Shown: one piece after another, positions 43,028 through 51,599 of the stretch
Position numbering within the stretch: the stretch's first letter is position 1
Layout of the letters: every line of letters begins with the position of its first letter
DNA from: Pseudomonadota bacterium
GTDB lineage: Bacteria; Pseudomonadota; Alphaproteobacteria; Rhizobiales; Aestuariivirgaceae
Assembly (NCBI GenBank): GCA_020161855.1
Contig: JAIUNJ010000001.1
Coordinates: 434,001-498,000 of the forward strand
Length of the DNA stretch: 64,000 nucleotides
Reading direction: 5' to 3'
Notes under the pieces: generated by a model
What the model was told of the DNA's origin: nothing
Databases searched by the model: none
The model's input: only the letters and a program-made list of their open reading frames with translations
Translations under genes and position numbers: made by a program

Positions 43028-44989
43028 TCAGGAGGCCCGGGCCTTCTCCATCAGGCCGATCACTTCTCCCATGATGGCGTTGAGATCGAAATCCTTCGGC
43101 GTGTAGACAGCGGCAACGCCAAGCTGGCGCAGGACATGGGCATCCTCCTCCGGGATGATGCCGCCGACAACGACCGGCACGGAGATATTCCGTGCACGGA
43201 GTTTCTGCATGACATCGCGGACGAGCGGCACATGGGAGCCCGAAAGGATGGAGAGGCCCAGGGCCTGCACTTTCTCGGCCGAAACCTTGTCGACGAGGGC
43301 CTCCGGCGTCATGCGGATGCCGTCATAGATCACATGGAGGCCGGTTTCGGCGGCCCGGGTGGCGATCTGCTCGGCACCATTGGAGTGGCCATCGAGGCCC
43401 GGCTTGCCGACAAGGAATTTCGGTTTTGAACCAATGTCTTGCGCCAGTGCTTCCACACGCGTGCGAAGGCCTTCAAGCGATATGTCACCGGCATTTCCGG
43501 CGGGACTGAGGGAAACACCGGTGGGGGCCCGGTATTCGCCGAAGACCTGGCGCAGGGTATCGGCCCATTCGCCGGTGGTGACGCCCGCCCGGGCACAGGC
43601 AATGGAAGGCTCCATGATGTTGCGGCCTTCGGCGGCGGCGCGGCGCAGCTCTGCGATCGCGGCGGAAACGGCGGTGTTGTCACGGGTGGCGCGCCAGGCC
43701 CTGAGACGGGCGATCTGCTCATCCTCGACATGATCCTTGACGGTCATGATGGCGTCGCCTGCGGCGAGCGGCGAAGGCTCGCCCGAGGTGTGGATGTTGA
43801 CGCCGACGATCTTCGTCTCACCACTTTCGATGGCGCGCAGCCTTGCGGTGTTGGAGGCCACCAGCGCCTCCTTCATGTAGGCAATGGCGGCAGGTGCCGC
43901 GGCACCACCCAATGCTTCAAGCCGGGCCTGCTCGCTGCGCGCCGCAGCTTTCAGTTCCTCGACCTTGGCGTCGACGACGGGCGAGCCATCGAAGAGATCG
44001 CCATAGTCGAGGAGGTCGGTTTCCAGCGCCATGATCTGCTGCATGCGGAGCGACCATTGCTGATCGAAGGGGCGCGGCAGGCCGAGCGCCTCGTTCCAGG
44101 CGGGAAGCTGCACGGCGCGGGCGCGGGCCTTCTTCGACAGGACGACGCCAAGCATCTCGATCAGGATGCGATAGACATTGTTCTCGGGTTGCTGCTCGGT
44201 GAGGCCCAGCGAATTGACCTGCACGCCATAGCGGAAGCGCCGGAGCTTCGCGTCGCTGACGCCATAGCGCGCGCGCAGCAGCTCGTCCCAGAGATCGACG
44301 AAGGCCCGCATCTTGCACATCTCGGTGACGAAGCGGATTCCGGCATTGACGAAGAAGGAGATGCGGCTGGCAACCTGCGGGAAGGCCTCGGCTGAGATTT
44401 CCGGCGCGGCCCGCGCGGCATCAAGCACGGCTGTGGCGGTGGCCAGCGCGAAGGCGAGTTCCTGCACCGGCGTCGCGCCCGCTTCCTGCAAATGATAAGA
44501 GCAGACGTTGACCGGATTGAACTTCGGCAGTTCGCGCGTGGCGAAGGCAATGGTGTCGGCGGTGAGCCGCAGCGAGGCTTGCGGCGGAAACACATAGGTG
44601 CCGCGGGCCAGATATTCCTTGATGATGTCGTTCTGCGTCGTTCCCTGCAGCTGGGCGCGGGCAGCACCCTGGGTATCGGCGGCGGCGACATAGAGCGCCA
44701 GCAGCCAGGGGGCGGTGGCGTTGATCGTCATCGAGGTGTTCATGGCGGCGAGCGGGATGCCCTCGAAGAGCGTCTGCATGTCGCCCAGGTGGGAAATGGG
44801 AACGCCCACCTTGCCGACCTCGCCACGGGCCAGTGGATGATCGCTGTCGTAACCCGTCTGCGTCGGCAGATCGAAGGCGACCGACAGGCCGGTCTGGCCG
44901 CGCGAGAGATTGGTGCGGAAGAGACGGTTCGATTCGGCTGCCGTGGAATGGCCCGCATAGGTGCGGAAGAGCCAGGGTTGGTCAGTCAT
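43028..44989 (-). CDS. ecm: Ethylmalonyl-CoA mutase (MeaA type)
   Basis: Ecm is a B12 enzyme that converts ethylmalonyl-CoA to methylsuccinyl-CoA in the ethylmalonyl-CoA pathway. The 653-residue protein has the MeaA-type start PWLFRTYAGHSTAAESNRLFRTNL, the barrel motif NTSMTINATAPWLLALY, and KEYLARGTYVFPPQASLRL. The C-terminal cobalamin domain has the His ligand in GLDGHSNGAEQ (near 531) and SGSHVPL. The single-chain form and these stretches match ethylmalonyl- rather than methylmalonyl-CoA mutase. The start at 44989 is 15 nt from a TGC box. Confidence 0.93.
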   Translation of the reverse strand: MTDQPWLFRTYAGHSTAAESNRLFRTNLSRGQTGLSVAFDLPTQTGYDSDHPLARGEVGKVGVPISHLGDMQTLFEGIPLAAMNTSMTINATAPWLLALYVAAADTQGAARAQLQGTTQNDIIKEYLARGTYVFPPQASLRLTADTIAFATRELPKFNPVNVCSYHLQEAGATPVQELAFALATATAVLDAARAAPEISAEAFPQVASRISFFVNAGIRFVTEMCKMRAFVDLWDELLRARYGVSDAKLRRFRYGVQVNSLGLTEQQPENNVYRILIEMLGVVLSKKARARAVQLPAWNEALGLPRPFDQQWSLRMQQIMALETDLLDYGDLFDGSPVVDAKVEELKAAARSEQARLEALGGAAAPAAIAYMKEALVASNTARLRAIESGETKIVGVNIHTSGEPSPLAAGDAIMTVKDHVEDEQIARLRAWRATRDNTAVSAAIAELRRAAAEGRNIMEPSIACARAGVTTGEWADTLRQVFGEYRAPTGVSLSPAGNAGDISLEGLRTRVEALAQDIGSKPKFLVGKPGLDGHSNGAEQIATRAAETGLHVIYDGIRMTPEALVDKVSAEKVQALGLSILSGSHVPLVRDVMQKLRARNISVPVVVGGIIPEEDAHVLRQLGVAAVYTPKDFDLNAIMGEVIGLMEKARAS

Positions 44990-45004
44990 CGGAAAGGCCT
45001 GTTT

Positions 45005-45016
45005 TGCGTTGCAGCA
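45005..45016 (+). promoter_or_regulatory. Perfect PhaR-type TGC box before ecm
   Basis: TGCGTTGCAGCA matches TGCRNYGCASMA at every position. It is identical to the minus-strand box before the DUF1127 genes. It lies 15 nt upstream of the ecm ATG, where a bound repressor would block initiation or early elongation. PhaR recognition is inference. Confidence 0.5.
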
Positions 45017-45070
45017 ATGCAAGCATGGGCCGCGGGGCCGCTGCAACTCTCCTTCCGTCGCAGCAGGCGG

Positions 45071-45436
45071 TCAGCGCGAGCGCGCCTCGGCGGCCTTGAA
45101 GGCGACGAGTAGGAGCATGGCTCCGAGGCCATTGCCTAGCATGGTGAAGACGATGATGCGCTCAAAATCGGTGATGGTGCCGGGCATGAGCCGGGCGGCG
45201 ACACCATTGATGAAGAAACCGAGGACGAGGAAGAGGATGGCGGCGATGGGGGCCGTGAGCAACGGTGGTCCGCCGAGGATGCGCGAGGTGAACCAGGCGG
45301 AGAGCCCGCAGAGCAGGCAGAGCAGGTAAAACTCGTTCTCGGAGGGCTGCCAAAGGGCCGTGAGGTCGAAAAACGCCTCCCAGTCTCCCAATGATATCCC
45401 AAGGCTTTCGAGCACCGCCACAATCCCAATGGCCAC
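45071..45436 (-). CDS. Membrane protein of unknown function, divergent from ccr
   Basis: This 121-residue protein has about three or four membrane segments (FYLLCLLCGLSAWFTSRIL, LLTAPIAAILFLVLGFFINGVAARL, RIIVFTMLGNGLGAMLLLVAF). No family was recognised. The start is GTG at 45436 without a clear Shine-Dalgarno, so it is uncertain. It lies between ecm and ccr and shares the ccr promoter region. A link to C2 metabolism rests only on this position. Confidence 0.65.
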   Translation of the reverse strand: MAIGIVAVLESLGISLGDWEAFFDLTALWQPSENEFYLLCLLCGLSAWFTSRILGGPPLLTAPIAAILFLVLGFFINGVAARLMPGTITDFERIIVFTMLGNGLGAMLLLVAFKAAEARSR

Positions 45437-45451
45437 AAGTCAGGTGGCGAC

Positions 45452-45490
45452 GTCTCACCATGGTATAAAAATCCTTAAGAATGGTGAAAC
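45452..45490. promoter_or_regulatory. Dyad symmetry between ccr and the divergent membrane gene
   Basis: GTCTCACCAT (45452-45461) faces ATGGTGAAAC (45481-45490), a 10-bp inverted repeat with one mismatch and a 19-bp centre that includes TATAAA (45464-45469). The size suits a dimeric regulator. It lies 81-120 nt upstream of the ccr ATG. The regulator is unknown; TetR-type CcrR of methylotrophs is one precedent for ccr control. Confidence 0.45.
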
Positions 45491-45514
45491 GGTTGCGGCA
45501 AATAGGACGAATGG

Positions 45515-45526
45515 TGCAATGCACAA
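45515..45526 (+). promoter_or_regulatory. Perfect PhaR-type TGC box before ccr
   Basis: TGCAATGCACAA fits TGCRNYGCASMA at all positions, 45 nt before the ccr ATG and downstream of the dyad at 45452-45490. The position suits repression or activation of ccr. PhaR recognition is inference. Confidence 0.5.
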
Positions 45527-45571
45527 GAATGCGGTTAGCTGTAGCCTGACGGCAAACTGCGGGAGGAACCC

Positions 45572-46867
45572 ATGCGTGCTGCCCTGAAATCCGTGCCCCT
45601 GACGCCCAAGCCAGAGGGGGCTGAGCTGAAATCCCTCTATGAAATCGGGGAGATCCCGCCGCTCGGCCATGTGCCGGAGAAGATGTATGCGTGGTGCATC
45701 CGGCAGGAGCGCCATGGCGCCCCGGACGAGGCCATGCGGCTTGAGGTGGTGCCCACCTGGGCCATCGGCGAGGATGAATGCCTGATCCTGGTGATGGCGG
45801 CGGGCGTCAACTACAACGGCGTCTGGGCGGCGCTGGGCAAGCCCATCTCGCCCATCGACGGGCACAAGAACCCCTATCATATCGCGGGCTCCGACGCCGC
45901 GGGCGTGGTCTATGCCGTGGGCTCCAAGGTGCGGCGCTGGAAGGTGGGCGACGAAGTCGTGGTCCACTGCAACCAGGATGACGGCGACGACGAGGAGTGC
46001 AATGGCGGCGATCCCATGTTCTCGCCGTCACAGCGCATCTGGGGCTATGAGACGCCGGATGGCTCCTTCGCGCAGTTTGCCCGGGTGCAGGCGCGCCAGC
46101 TTCTGCCCAAGCCGCAGCACCTGACCTGGGAAGAGTCGGGCTGCTACATGCTGTGCCTGGCTACGGCCTATCGCATGCTTTTCGGCCACCGGCCGCATGA
46201 ACTGAGCGCCGGGGAGAGCGTGCTGATCTGGGGCGCCTCGGGCGGGTTAGGCTCCATGGCGACACAGCTTGCCGCGACCACGGGCGCCACCGCAATCGGC
46301 GTTGTCTCCGACGAGGACAAGCGCGACTTCGTGCTGGGGCTTGGCGCGCGCGGGGTTCTCAACCGCAAGGACTTTTCCTGCTGGGGGGCGATGCCCCAGG
46401 TGGGCACCCCGGAATATGCCGCCTGGCTGAAGCAGGCGCGCGAGTTCGGCAAGGCCATCTGGAACATCACTGGCAAGGGCAACAATGTCGACATGGTCTT
46501 CGAGCATCCGGGCGAGCAGACCTTTCCGGTCTCGGTGCTGGTGGTGAAGCGCGGCGGCATGGTCGTGATCTGCGCCGGCACGACCGGCTACAATCTCACC
46601 ATGGATGCGCGTTACCTGTGGATGCACCAGAAGCGCGTGCAGGGTTCGCATTTCGCCAATCTCATGCAAGCCTCCGCCGCCAACAGGCTGGTGCAATCGC
46701 GGCGGATCGACCCGTGCATGTCGGATGTCCATGGCTGGGCCGACATTCCGCAGGCGCACATGAAGATGTGGAAGAACGAGCACCGCCCCGGCAACATGGC
46801 GGTGCTGGTGTCAGCCCCGCGGCCGGGCCTGCGCAGCTTCGAGGATGTGGTGGAAGCGGCGCGCTGA
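45572..46867 (+). CDS. ccr: Crotonyl-CoA carboxylase/reductase
   Basis: Ccr reductively carboxylates crotonyl-CoA to ethylmalonyl-CoA with NADPH, the defining step of the ethylmalonyl-CoA pathway. The 431-residue MDR protein has GVNYNGVWAALGKP, YHIAGSDAAGVVYAVG, the nucleotide motif VLIWGASGGLGSMATQLA (near 215), and the Ccr-specific HCNQDDGDDEECNGGDPMFSPSQRIWGYETPDGSFAQF and FEHPGEQTFPVS. GGGAGGA precedes the ATG. Length and motifs match true carboxylating Ccr. Confidence 0.96.
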   Translation: MRAALKSVPLTPKPEGAELKSLYEIGEIPPLGHVPEKMYAWCIRQERHGAPDEAMRLEVVPTWAIGEDECLILVMAAGVNYNGVWAALGKPISPIDGHKNPYHIAGSDAAGVVYAVGSKVRRWKVGDEVVVHCNQDDGDDEECNGGDPMFSPSQRIWGYETPDGSFAQFARVQARQLLPKPQHLTWEESGCYMLCLATAYRMLFGHRPHELSAGESVLIWGASGGLGSMATQLAATTGATAIGVVSDEDKRDFVLGLGARGVLNRKDFSCWGAMPQVGTPEYAAWLKQAREFGKAIWNITGKGNNVDMVFEHPGEQTFPVSVLVVKRGGMVVICAGTTGYNLTMDARYLWMHQKRVQGSHFANLMQASAANRLVQSRRIDPCMSDVHGWADIPQAHMKMWKNEHRPGNMAVLVSAPRPGLRSFEDVVEAAR

Positions 46868-46884
46868 CGATTGCTTCGCGGGCT

Positions 46885-47781
46885 TCAGCGTTCGCTGCGC
46901 AGGGCTATCATGGCCCGTGCGGCGCGGCGCTGGCGCACGATGTCGATGACGCGGTTCACCTCGCCGCCGAAGATGAGGGCGAGCGCCGAAAGATAGACAA
47001 AGAACATGGCCGCGAAAATGCCGGAGAGCGACGAATAGGTCGAGGCGAAGGTGTTGAAGTGCAGGAGCCAATAGGAAAAGCCGAATGACAGGATGCCCCA
47101 GATCACCACGGTCGTGGTGACGCCGGGGAGGATCATGCGCAGTGGCATGCGTTTTGCCGGCAGGATGATGTGGGCCATGATGACCGAGAAGAAGAGCAGG
47201 GCCACGGCGAGCACGACGCGCATCTGCTCGAGCACGGCGAAGCTTCCGGCAATCTCGATGCCATGGGTCGCGGCGAAGCGCAGCGCCAGCGGCAGGAGCA
47301 CGATGAAGAAGGAAAAGCCTACGAAGAAGATGGCGGCACCGATGACCACGAGGATCTCGATGGCATAGAGATAGGGGGCCGAGCGCAGGTCGCGCAGGTC
47401 ATAGGCACGGTTGAGGCCGACGCGGATTGAATCGACACCGGCCATGGCGCTCCAGATGGTGAGGAGGGCGGCAGCGCTCAGAAGATCGGTGCGCGGCACG
47501 GTGAGGATGGAAATGATCTCGCCCTCAAGCGGGCGGATGATGGCTTCGGGGGCCACCTGCAAAAGGAAATCCACTGCGGCGCGGGCCTGGCCAGTGGTGC
47601 CGAAGAAGCCCGCCAGCGCCGTCAGGAAAATCAGGAAGGGAAACATCGAGAAAAGCGTGCGGAAGGCAATGTTGCCTGCCAGCGGGATCGCCTCGTCGGC
47701 AAAGAGCCGCTTGATGCTCTCGCGCACCAGCGGCAGGACCGCCAGCGTCTCGGGGGCCTCTTCGGTGCCGTTACTCGTCAT
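46885..47781 (-). CDS. YihY/BrkB-family inner membrane protein
   Basis: This 298-residue polytopic protein starts with LVRESIKRLFADEAIPLAGNIAFRTLFSMFPFLIFLTALAGFFG, then has six membrane segments, ILPGVTTTVVIWGILSFGFSYWL and YSSLSGIFAAMFFVYLSALALIFGGEVNRVI. That is the BrkB/YihY signature. Members are often mis-called ribonuclease BN; the transport or structural role is unknown. It is convergent with ccr. Confidence 0.9.
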   Translation of the reverse strand: MTSNGTEEAPETLAVLPLVRESIKRLFADEAIPLAGNIAFRTLFSMFPFLIFLTALAGFFGTTGQARAAVDFLLQVAPEAIIRPLEGEIISILTVPRTDLLSAAALLTIWSAMAGVDSIRVGLNRAYDLRDLRSAPYLYAIEILVVIGAAIFFVGFSFFIVLLPLALRFAATHGIEIAGSFAVLEQMRVVLAVALLFFSVIMAHIILPAKRMPLRMILPGVTTTVVIWGILSFGFSYWLLHFNTFASTYSSLSGIFAAMFFVYLSALALIFGGEVNRVIDIVRQRRAARAMIALRSER

Positions 47782-47807
47782 GGCGGCGGCTTAGCCCGGC
47801 CCGCGGG

Positions 47808-48482
47808 TCAGGCCAAGGCTTTTGCCGCTTCGCTTTCGATGGCCGCCTTGAGTTCCGGCGCCAGTTTCAGGCGGGCGGCCAGCATGGCGAGATAGGCCTG
47901 TTCCGCCGGATCATCCGGATCAATGGCGAGCCTCGAGGCCGCGTAGATCTCGGCAGCGAGCTCGGGCGTCGTCGCGGCGCGGACAACCGCCTCGATATCC
48001 AGCGGCTTCTTCAATTCTTCGGCAAGAAAACTGCGCGCTTCAGGCTCGAGATTGGCTTCCTCGAGCTTGAGGCCGATGCGCTTCTGCTCGGCCTCGTCGA
48101 TATGGCCGTCAGCCTTGGCGGCGGCGATCATGGCGGTGAGAAGGGCAAGGCTCATGGCGTCGCGCTCGGCCTTGGGCGCGGGGAGGAAGGCTGTTCCCTC
48201 AGGATTTGCACCGGCGGCGGGTGTAGCGCTGCCGCCGCGCGAGGCCTGCCACTGGTTCCAGGCCTTATAGGCGAGGCCCGCGACGACGGCCGTGCCGCCG
48301 ACCTTGAGCATGGTTTTGGCCATCTTCTTGGGGCTGCCGCCGCTGAGCAGAATGGTGGCCAGGCTCCCGGCCACGGAACCACCGGCAAGGCCCTTGAGCA
48401 GATCAGGCGATAGCCCCGGCTTGCCGCCCTGCTGGCCCGCACCTCCCAGGAATTGCTCCAGCAGCTTTTGCGGGTCGAACAT
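47808..48482 (-). CDS. DUF533 (YebE-like) protein with TerB-like C-terminal domain
   Basis: The 224-residue protein has a Gly-rich N-terminus with two hydrophobic stretches (LAGGSVAGSLATILL, VGGTAVVAGLAYKAWNQWQ), an Ala-rich linker, and a helical TerB-like region (LLTAMIAAAKADGHIDEAEQKRI, ELAAEIYAASRLAIDPDDPAEQAYLAMLAARLKL). This is DUF533 architecture. GAGGAG precedes the start at 48482. Function is unknown, perhaps envelope stress. It is divergent from the EamA transporter across 60 nt. Confidence 0.87.
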   Translation of the reverse strand: MFDPQKLLEQFLGGAGQQGGKPGLSPDLLKGLAGGSVAGSLATILLSGGSPKKMAKTMLKVGGTAVVAGLAYKAWNQWQASRGGSATPAAGANPEGTAFLPAPKAERDAMSLALLTAMIAAAKADGHIDEAEQKRIGLKLEEANLEPEARSFLAEELKKPLDIEAVVRAATTPELAAEIYAASRLAIDPDDPAEQAYLAMLAARLKLAPELKAAIESEAAKALA

Positions 48483-48542
48483 GGCGGCTCCTCTCAATTG
48501 TCAGTCGTCACAACAGTAAAAGCCGGGCATAGGCCTCGGCCC

Positions 48543-49415
48543 ATGTCCAGCAGATTGATCATCGCGGCGGCACCCGCCCTCTTCGTCATAATGTGGGCGA
48601 CGGGCTTTGTCGTTGCAAGACTTTCAGCGCCACATGTCGATCCTTTCACCTTTCTCGCCATCCGCTTTCCCATTGCCGGTGCGCTCTTTGCGGCCATCGC
48701 GGTGGCGGTGAAGGCGCCATGGCCCGATGGCCGCGCCGCTTTCCATGCGGCGGTGGCGGGGGCACTCATGCATGCCTTCTATCTCGGACCGATCTACTGG
48801 GCCGTGGCCCATGGCCTTCCGGCCGGTGTCTCGGCGCTCATCATCGGACTGCAACCGCTGATCACAGCCTTTCTCGCTGCCGGCATCCTGAAGGAGCCGA
48901 TCGGCATCCGGCACTGGTTCGGGCTTGCGGTCGGCATCCTCGGTGTCGGCCTCGTCATTTCGCCGAAGCTCAGCTTCACCATGCTGGGCGGCATAACGCC
49001 GGTGACCACGGCGGCCTGTGTCTTCGGAGCGGTGGCGATCTCGCTGGGTACGGTCTACCAGAAGCGTTTCGCCACCGGGCTGCACCTGGCGAGTGCCGGT
49101 GTCTGGCAATATGCAGGCGCCAGCATCGTCGTCGGCTTCTGTGCACTGGCCTTCGAGACGCTGCGCTTCGATCACACCTTCGATGCCTGGTTCGCCCTTG
49201 GCTGGTCGGTGATCGTGTTGTCGCTCGGCGCCATCAGCCTGCTCATGCTGCTGATCCGCGAAGGGGCCGTGGCCAAGGTCTCGAGCCTGATCTTCCTCGT
49301 GCCCGCGGTTGCCGCCGCCATGGCCTATGTCATGTTCGGCGAGACGCTCAATCTGATCCAGATTCTCGGCATGGCGGTCTGTGCCGCTGCCGTTCTCGTG
49401 GTGACGCGAAAATAG
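48543..49415 (+). CDS. EamA-family (DMT) transporter
   Basis: This 290-residue protein has ten membrane segments arranged as two EamA repeats (RLIIAAAPALFVIMWATGFVVARL to about 135, then the second from LGGITPVTTAACVFGAVAISLGTVYQKRF). Conserved FLAIRFPIAGALF and the C-terminal LVPAVAAAMAYVMFGETLNLIQILGMAVCAAAVLVV support the family. It probably exports a metabolite; the substrate is unknown. The start at 48543 is chosen over a longer frame that overlaps the divergent gene. Confidence 0.9.
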   Translation: MSSRLIIAAAPALFVIMWATGFVVARLSAPHVDPFTFLAIRFPIAGALFAAIAVAVKAPWPDGRAAFHAAVAGALMHAFYLGPIYWAVAHGLPAGVSALIIGLQPLITAFLAAGILKEPIGIRHWFGLAVGILGVGLVISPKLSFTMLGGITPVTTAACVFGAVAISLGTVYQKRFATGLHLASAGVWQYAGASIVVGFCALAFETLRFDHTFDAWFALGWSVIVLSLGAISLLMLLIREGAVAKVSSLIFLVPAVAAAMAYVMFGETLNLIQILGMAVCAAAVLVVTRK

Positions 49416-49454
49416 GGACGGCGCGGCTGTGCCGCGCTGCCGGTGTTTTGGATC

Positions 49455-50000
49455 TCAGCGGCCATAGGTGACGGTGATGCTGGCCTCGCCGAGGCTGCTG
49501 GCATTGGAGAGGAAGCCCACAAGCGCACCGCTGGCATTGGCTTTCAGGCCGAGCTTTTCGACCTTCAGGGCCTTCACGGTGAAGATGTAGCGATGGGCCG
49601 GTCCGGGTGGCGGACAGGCGCCAAGATAGCCCGCGACATTGGCATCAGCTGTGCTTTGTATGGCACCGGCGGGCAGACTGTTGCCGCCCAGCGCACCGGC
49701 TCCTGCAGGCAGGCCCGAGACCGTTGGCGGAATGTCGAAGGCGACCCAATGCCAGAATCCTGAGCCTGTCGGTGCATCCGGGTCATAGGCCGTGACCACG
49801 AAGCTTTTCGTGCCTTCGGGAATATTGCTCCACAGCAGTTCCGGGGACATGCCGCCGCCGCTGCAGCCAAAGACATTGGCGACCTGTTCCATCTTCAGCG
49901 TGCCGCCTTCGGCGATATCGCGGCTGGTGAGCTCGAAAGCGCCCGCGGGCAGTGCCATCATTACCGATGCTGCGAGGGCAATGGCCAATCTGATCGTCAT
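49455..50000 (-). CDS. Periplasmic YbhB/YbcL-family (PEBP) protein
   Basis: This 181-residue exported PEBP-fold protein has a signal peptide (MTIRLAIALAASVMMALPAGA). The ligand-site motifs are SPELLWSNIPEGTKSFVVTAYDPDAPTGSGFWHWVAFDIP and CPPPGPAHRYIFTVKAL. Bacterial members are called Raf-kinase-inhibitor-like; their biochemical role is unknown. GGAGG precedes the start at 50000. It stands alone between other single genes. Confidence 0.9.
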   Translation of the reverse strand: MTIRLAIALAASVMMALPAGAFELTSRDIAEGGTLKMEQVANVFGCSGGGMSPELLWSNIPEGTKSFVVTAYDPDAPTGSGFWHWVAFDIPPTVSGLPAGAGALGGNSLPAGAIQSTADANVAGYLGACPPPGPAHRYIFTVKALKVEKLGLKANASGALVGFLSNASSLGEASITVTYGR

Positions 50001-50086
50001 GAGAACCTCCATTTGCGAGGCCCCAATCGTTGCACTTCACGTGCGGCAGCGCGCGCCCGCGCCGCGCAAGCTTGCGCCTGTTTCGT

Positions 50087-50914
50087 TCAATCAGCGGGCC
50101 TGCCGCGCAGCCTTGAAGGCGCAACACCAAACCGCTCGCGGAAACGCGCGGCAAAGCGCGACGGCGATTCATAGCCGACGCGGGCAGCGACTGCCGCCAC
50201 ATGGCTGTCGGTCGATTGCAGAAGCGTGAGTGCTGCCGTCAACCGCACATCCTGGAGTACATCCGTCCACGACGTGCGGCGTTCGGCAAGCCTGCGGCGC
50301 AAGGTGGCCTCGCTGACCGCAAGCGCATTGGCGATGGTTGCGCCTGTCCAGCCAAAGGCCGGATCCTGCGCGACGAGAAGACGAATACGCTGCTCGACGG
50401 TCTCCGCGCGCGGCGCCACGAGACTGACGCCGCTTTCATTGAGCCACAACAACAGTTCACCCAGCCGGTGGCGGACGATGCTCAAGGGCAGGCTCACATC
50501 GGTGATGGCCCGGTGCGCCACGTCGAAGGCCATTGCCAGCTCCGGCCCCACGGCTGCGAGGCTTGCGATATCCGCGACCGGCTTCGTTCCCGCCGCAGGC
50601 AGTGGCGGAAGCAGCGGGCTTTCAAAAAAGATGGCCTCGGCACGATAGGGGCCATCTGCAGCCGGGGTGTTCGTGACATCAAAAGCCTTGCCGCCGGCAA
50701 ACAGCGCAATGGCTCCTGCGGGAAACCCGAGACGTTTGCGCCCCACCTTCACGTCCTTGGTGCCAGCCACCACGCGCACAAGGCCCGGCTGCGTGACCGA
50801 AAGATGCGGGGCTGACAAGGCAATATCCTGCATGATCGACGCCGCCATGCCGGCACCCGGCCTGCATTCCAGGTGGCGCCCGCTTGCGCTTGCGGCCGGC
50901 AGTTTCTTCAGCAT
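50087..50914 (-). CDS. AraC-family transcriptional regulator
   Basis: This 275-residue protein has an N-terminal sensor (about 30-165) without recognised ligand motifs. Its C-terminal double helix-turn-helix is GATIANALAVSEATLRRRLAERRTSWTDVLQDVRLTAALTLLQSTDSHVAAVAARVGYESPSRFAARFRERFGVAPSRLR, typical of AraC. The start is uncertain: 50914 lies just after the stop of the upstream DUF1232 gene, while 50833 is a shorter option. The target is unknown; the PEBP gene is adjacent. Confidence 0.87.
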   Translation of the reverse strand: MLKKLPAASASGRHLECRPGAGMAASIMQDIALSAPHLSVTQPGLVRVVAGTKDVKVGRKRLGFPAGAIALFAGGKAFDVTNTPAADGPYRAEAIFFESPLLPPLPAAGTKPVADIASLAAVGPELAMAFDVAHRAITDVSLPLSIVRHRLGELLLWLNESGVSLVAPRAETVEQRIRLLVAQDPAFGWTGATIANALAVSEATLRRRLAERRTSWTDVLQDVRLTAALTLLQSTDSHVAAVAARVGYESPSRFAARFRERFGVAPSRLRGRPAD

Positions 50915-50915
50915 G

Positions 50916-51263
50916 CTAGGCCAAAGGTTGCTTGCCCTTGCGGATGAGGTCAAGCGTCGTGCGGGCCCGGTCGCGGTGATCGCTGGTGATGTGCTTCTTC
51001 ATCAGGGTGAAGGCGGTGATGAGCACGGCCATGTCGTCGCTGAAGCCGAGGCCGAGAATGACATCGGGGATCATGTCGAGCGGCAGGACGAAATAGGCCA
51101 GCGCGCCGAAAAGCGTCGCCTTGACGCGCAGCGGCGTGGCGCTGTCGGTTGCACAATAATAGGCGGCAAGCGCCTCATCCGAAAACGGGATGCGCGCCGC
51201 CGTCGTCGCGATCTTGGGCCAGAAGCCCTCGCGCACCGTCTGTTCGTCAGTCTTGCTCACCAT
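50916..51263 (-). CDS. YkvA-like DUF1232 protein
   Basis: This 115-residue protein has the DUF1232 core: VKATLFGALAYFVLPLDMIPDVILGLGFSDDMAVLITAFTLMKKHI (about 55-100), a hydrophobic hairpin with the conserved P-D-x-I-P-D pattern. GGGAGG precedes the start at 51263. The function of the family is unknown. It may be co-transcribed with the AraC gene that begins one base after its stop. Confidence 0.88.
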   Translation of the reverse strand: MVSKTDEQTVREGFWPKIATTAARIPFSDEALAAYYCATDSATPLRVKATLFGALAYFVLPLDMIPDVILGLGFSDDMAVLITAFTLMKKHITSDHRDRARTTLDLIRKGKQPLA

Positions 51264-51334
51264 GGCGAACCTCCCCAAACGGTTATGCCAGATGGGAAGC
51301 CTCGCCGCGGATTTCAAGGGAGAAACGCGCGGGT

Positions 51335-51529
51335 TCAGGGGCCCCGGCCGGTAAACCAGAGCGTGGCCATCAGCACGATGATGGCAAGAAACTGCAGACC
51401 GACGCGCCAGCGCATGAGATTCTGCGAACGGTTGCCTGAACCGCCGCGCATCATGTTGACGAGACCCATGATCAGGACCAGGGCAACAGCGGCAACGGCG
51501 ATGAAACCAAAGGAATTGCTGAGCGACAT
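51335..51529 (-). CDS. Twin-transmembrane HIG1-domain protein
   Basis: This 64-residue protein has two membrane segments (FGFIAVAAVALVLIMGLVNMM and VGLQFLAIIVLMATLWF) joined by a basic loop with QNLMRWRVGLQ, the HIG1 signature. HIG1 proteins in mitochondria bind cytochrome oxidase supercomplexes; alphaproteobacterial homologues are thought to aid oxidase assembly or stability. That role is inferred here. A start three codons earlier (51538) is equally possible. Confidence 0.82.
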   Translation of the reverse strand: MSLSNSFGFIAVAAVALVLIMGLVNMMRGGSGNRSQNLMRWRVGLQFLAIIVLMATLWFTGRGP

Positions 51530-51599
51530 GGCGCCCATTTAAATCCAATCGGGCCGCCGCGGCAAAGGCGGATTGCCGCAGCGGCCATGTGGTTTTGGA

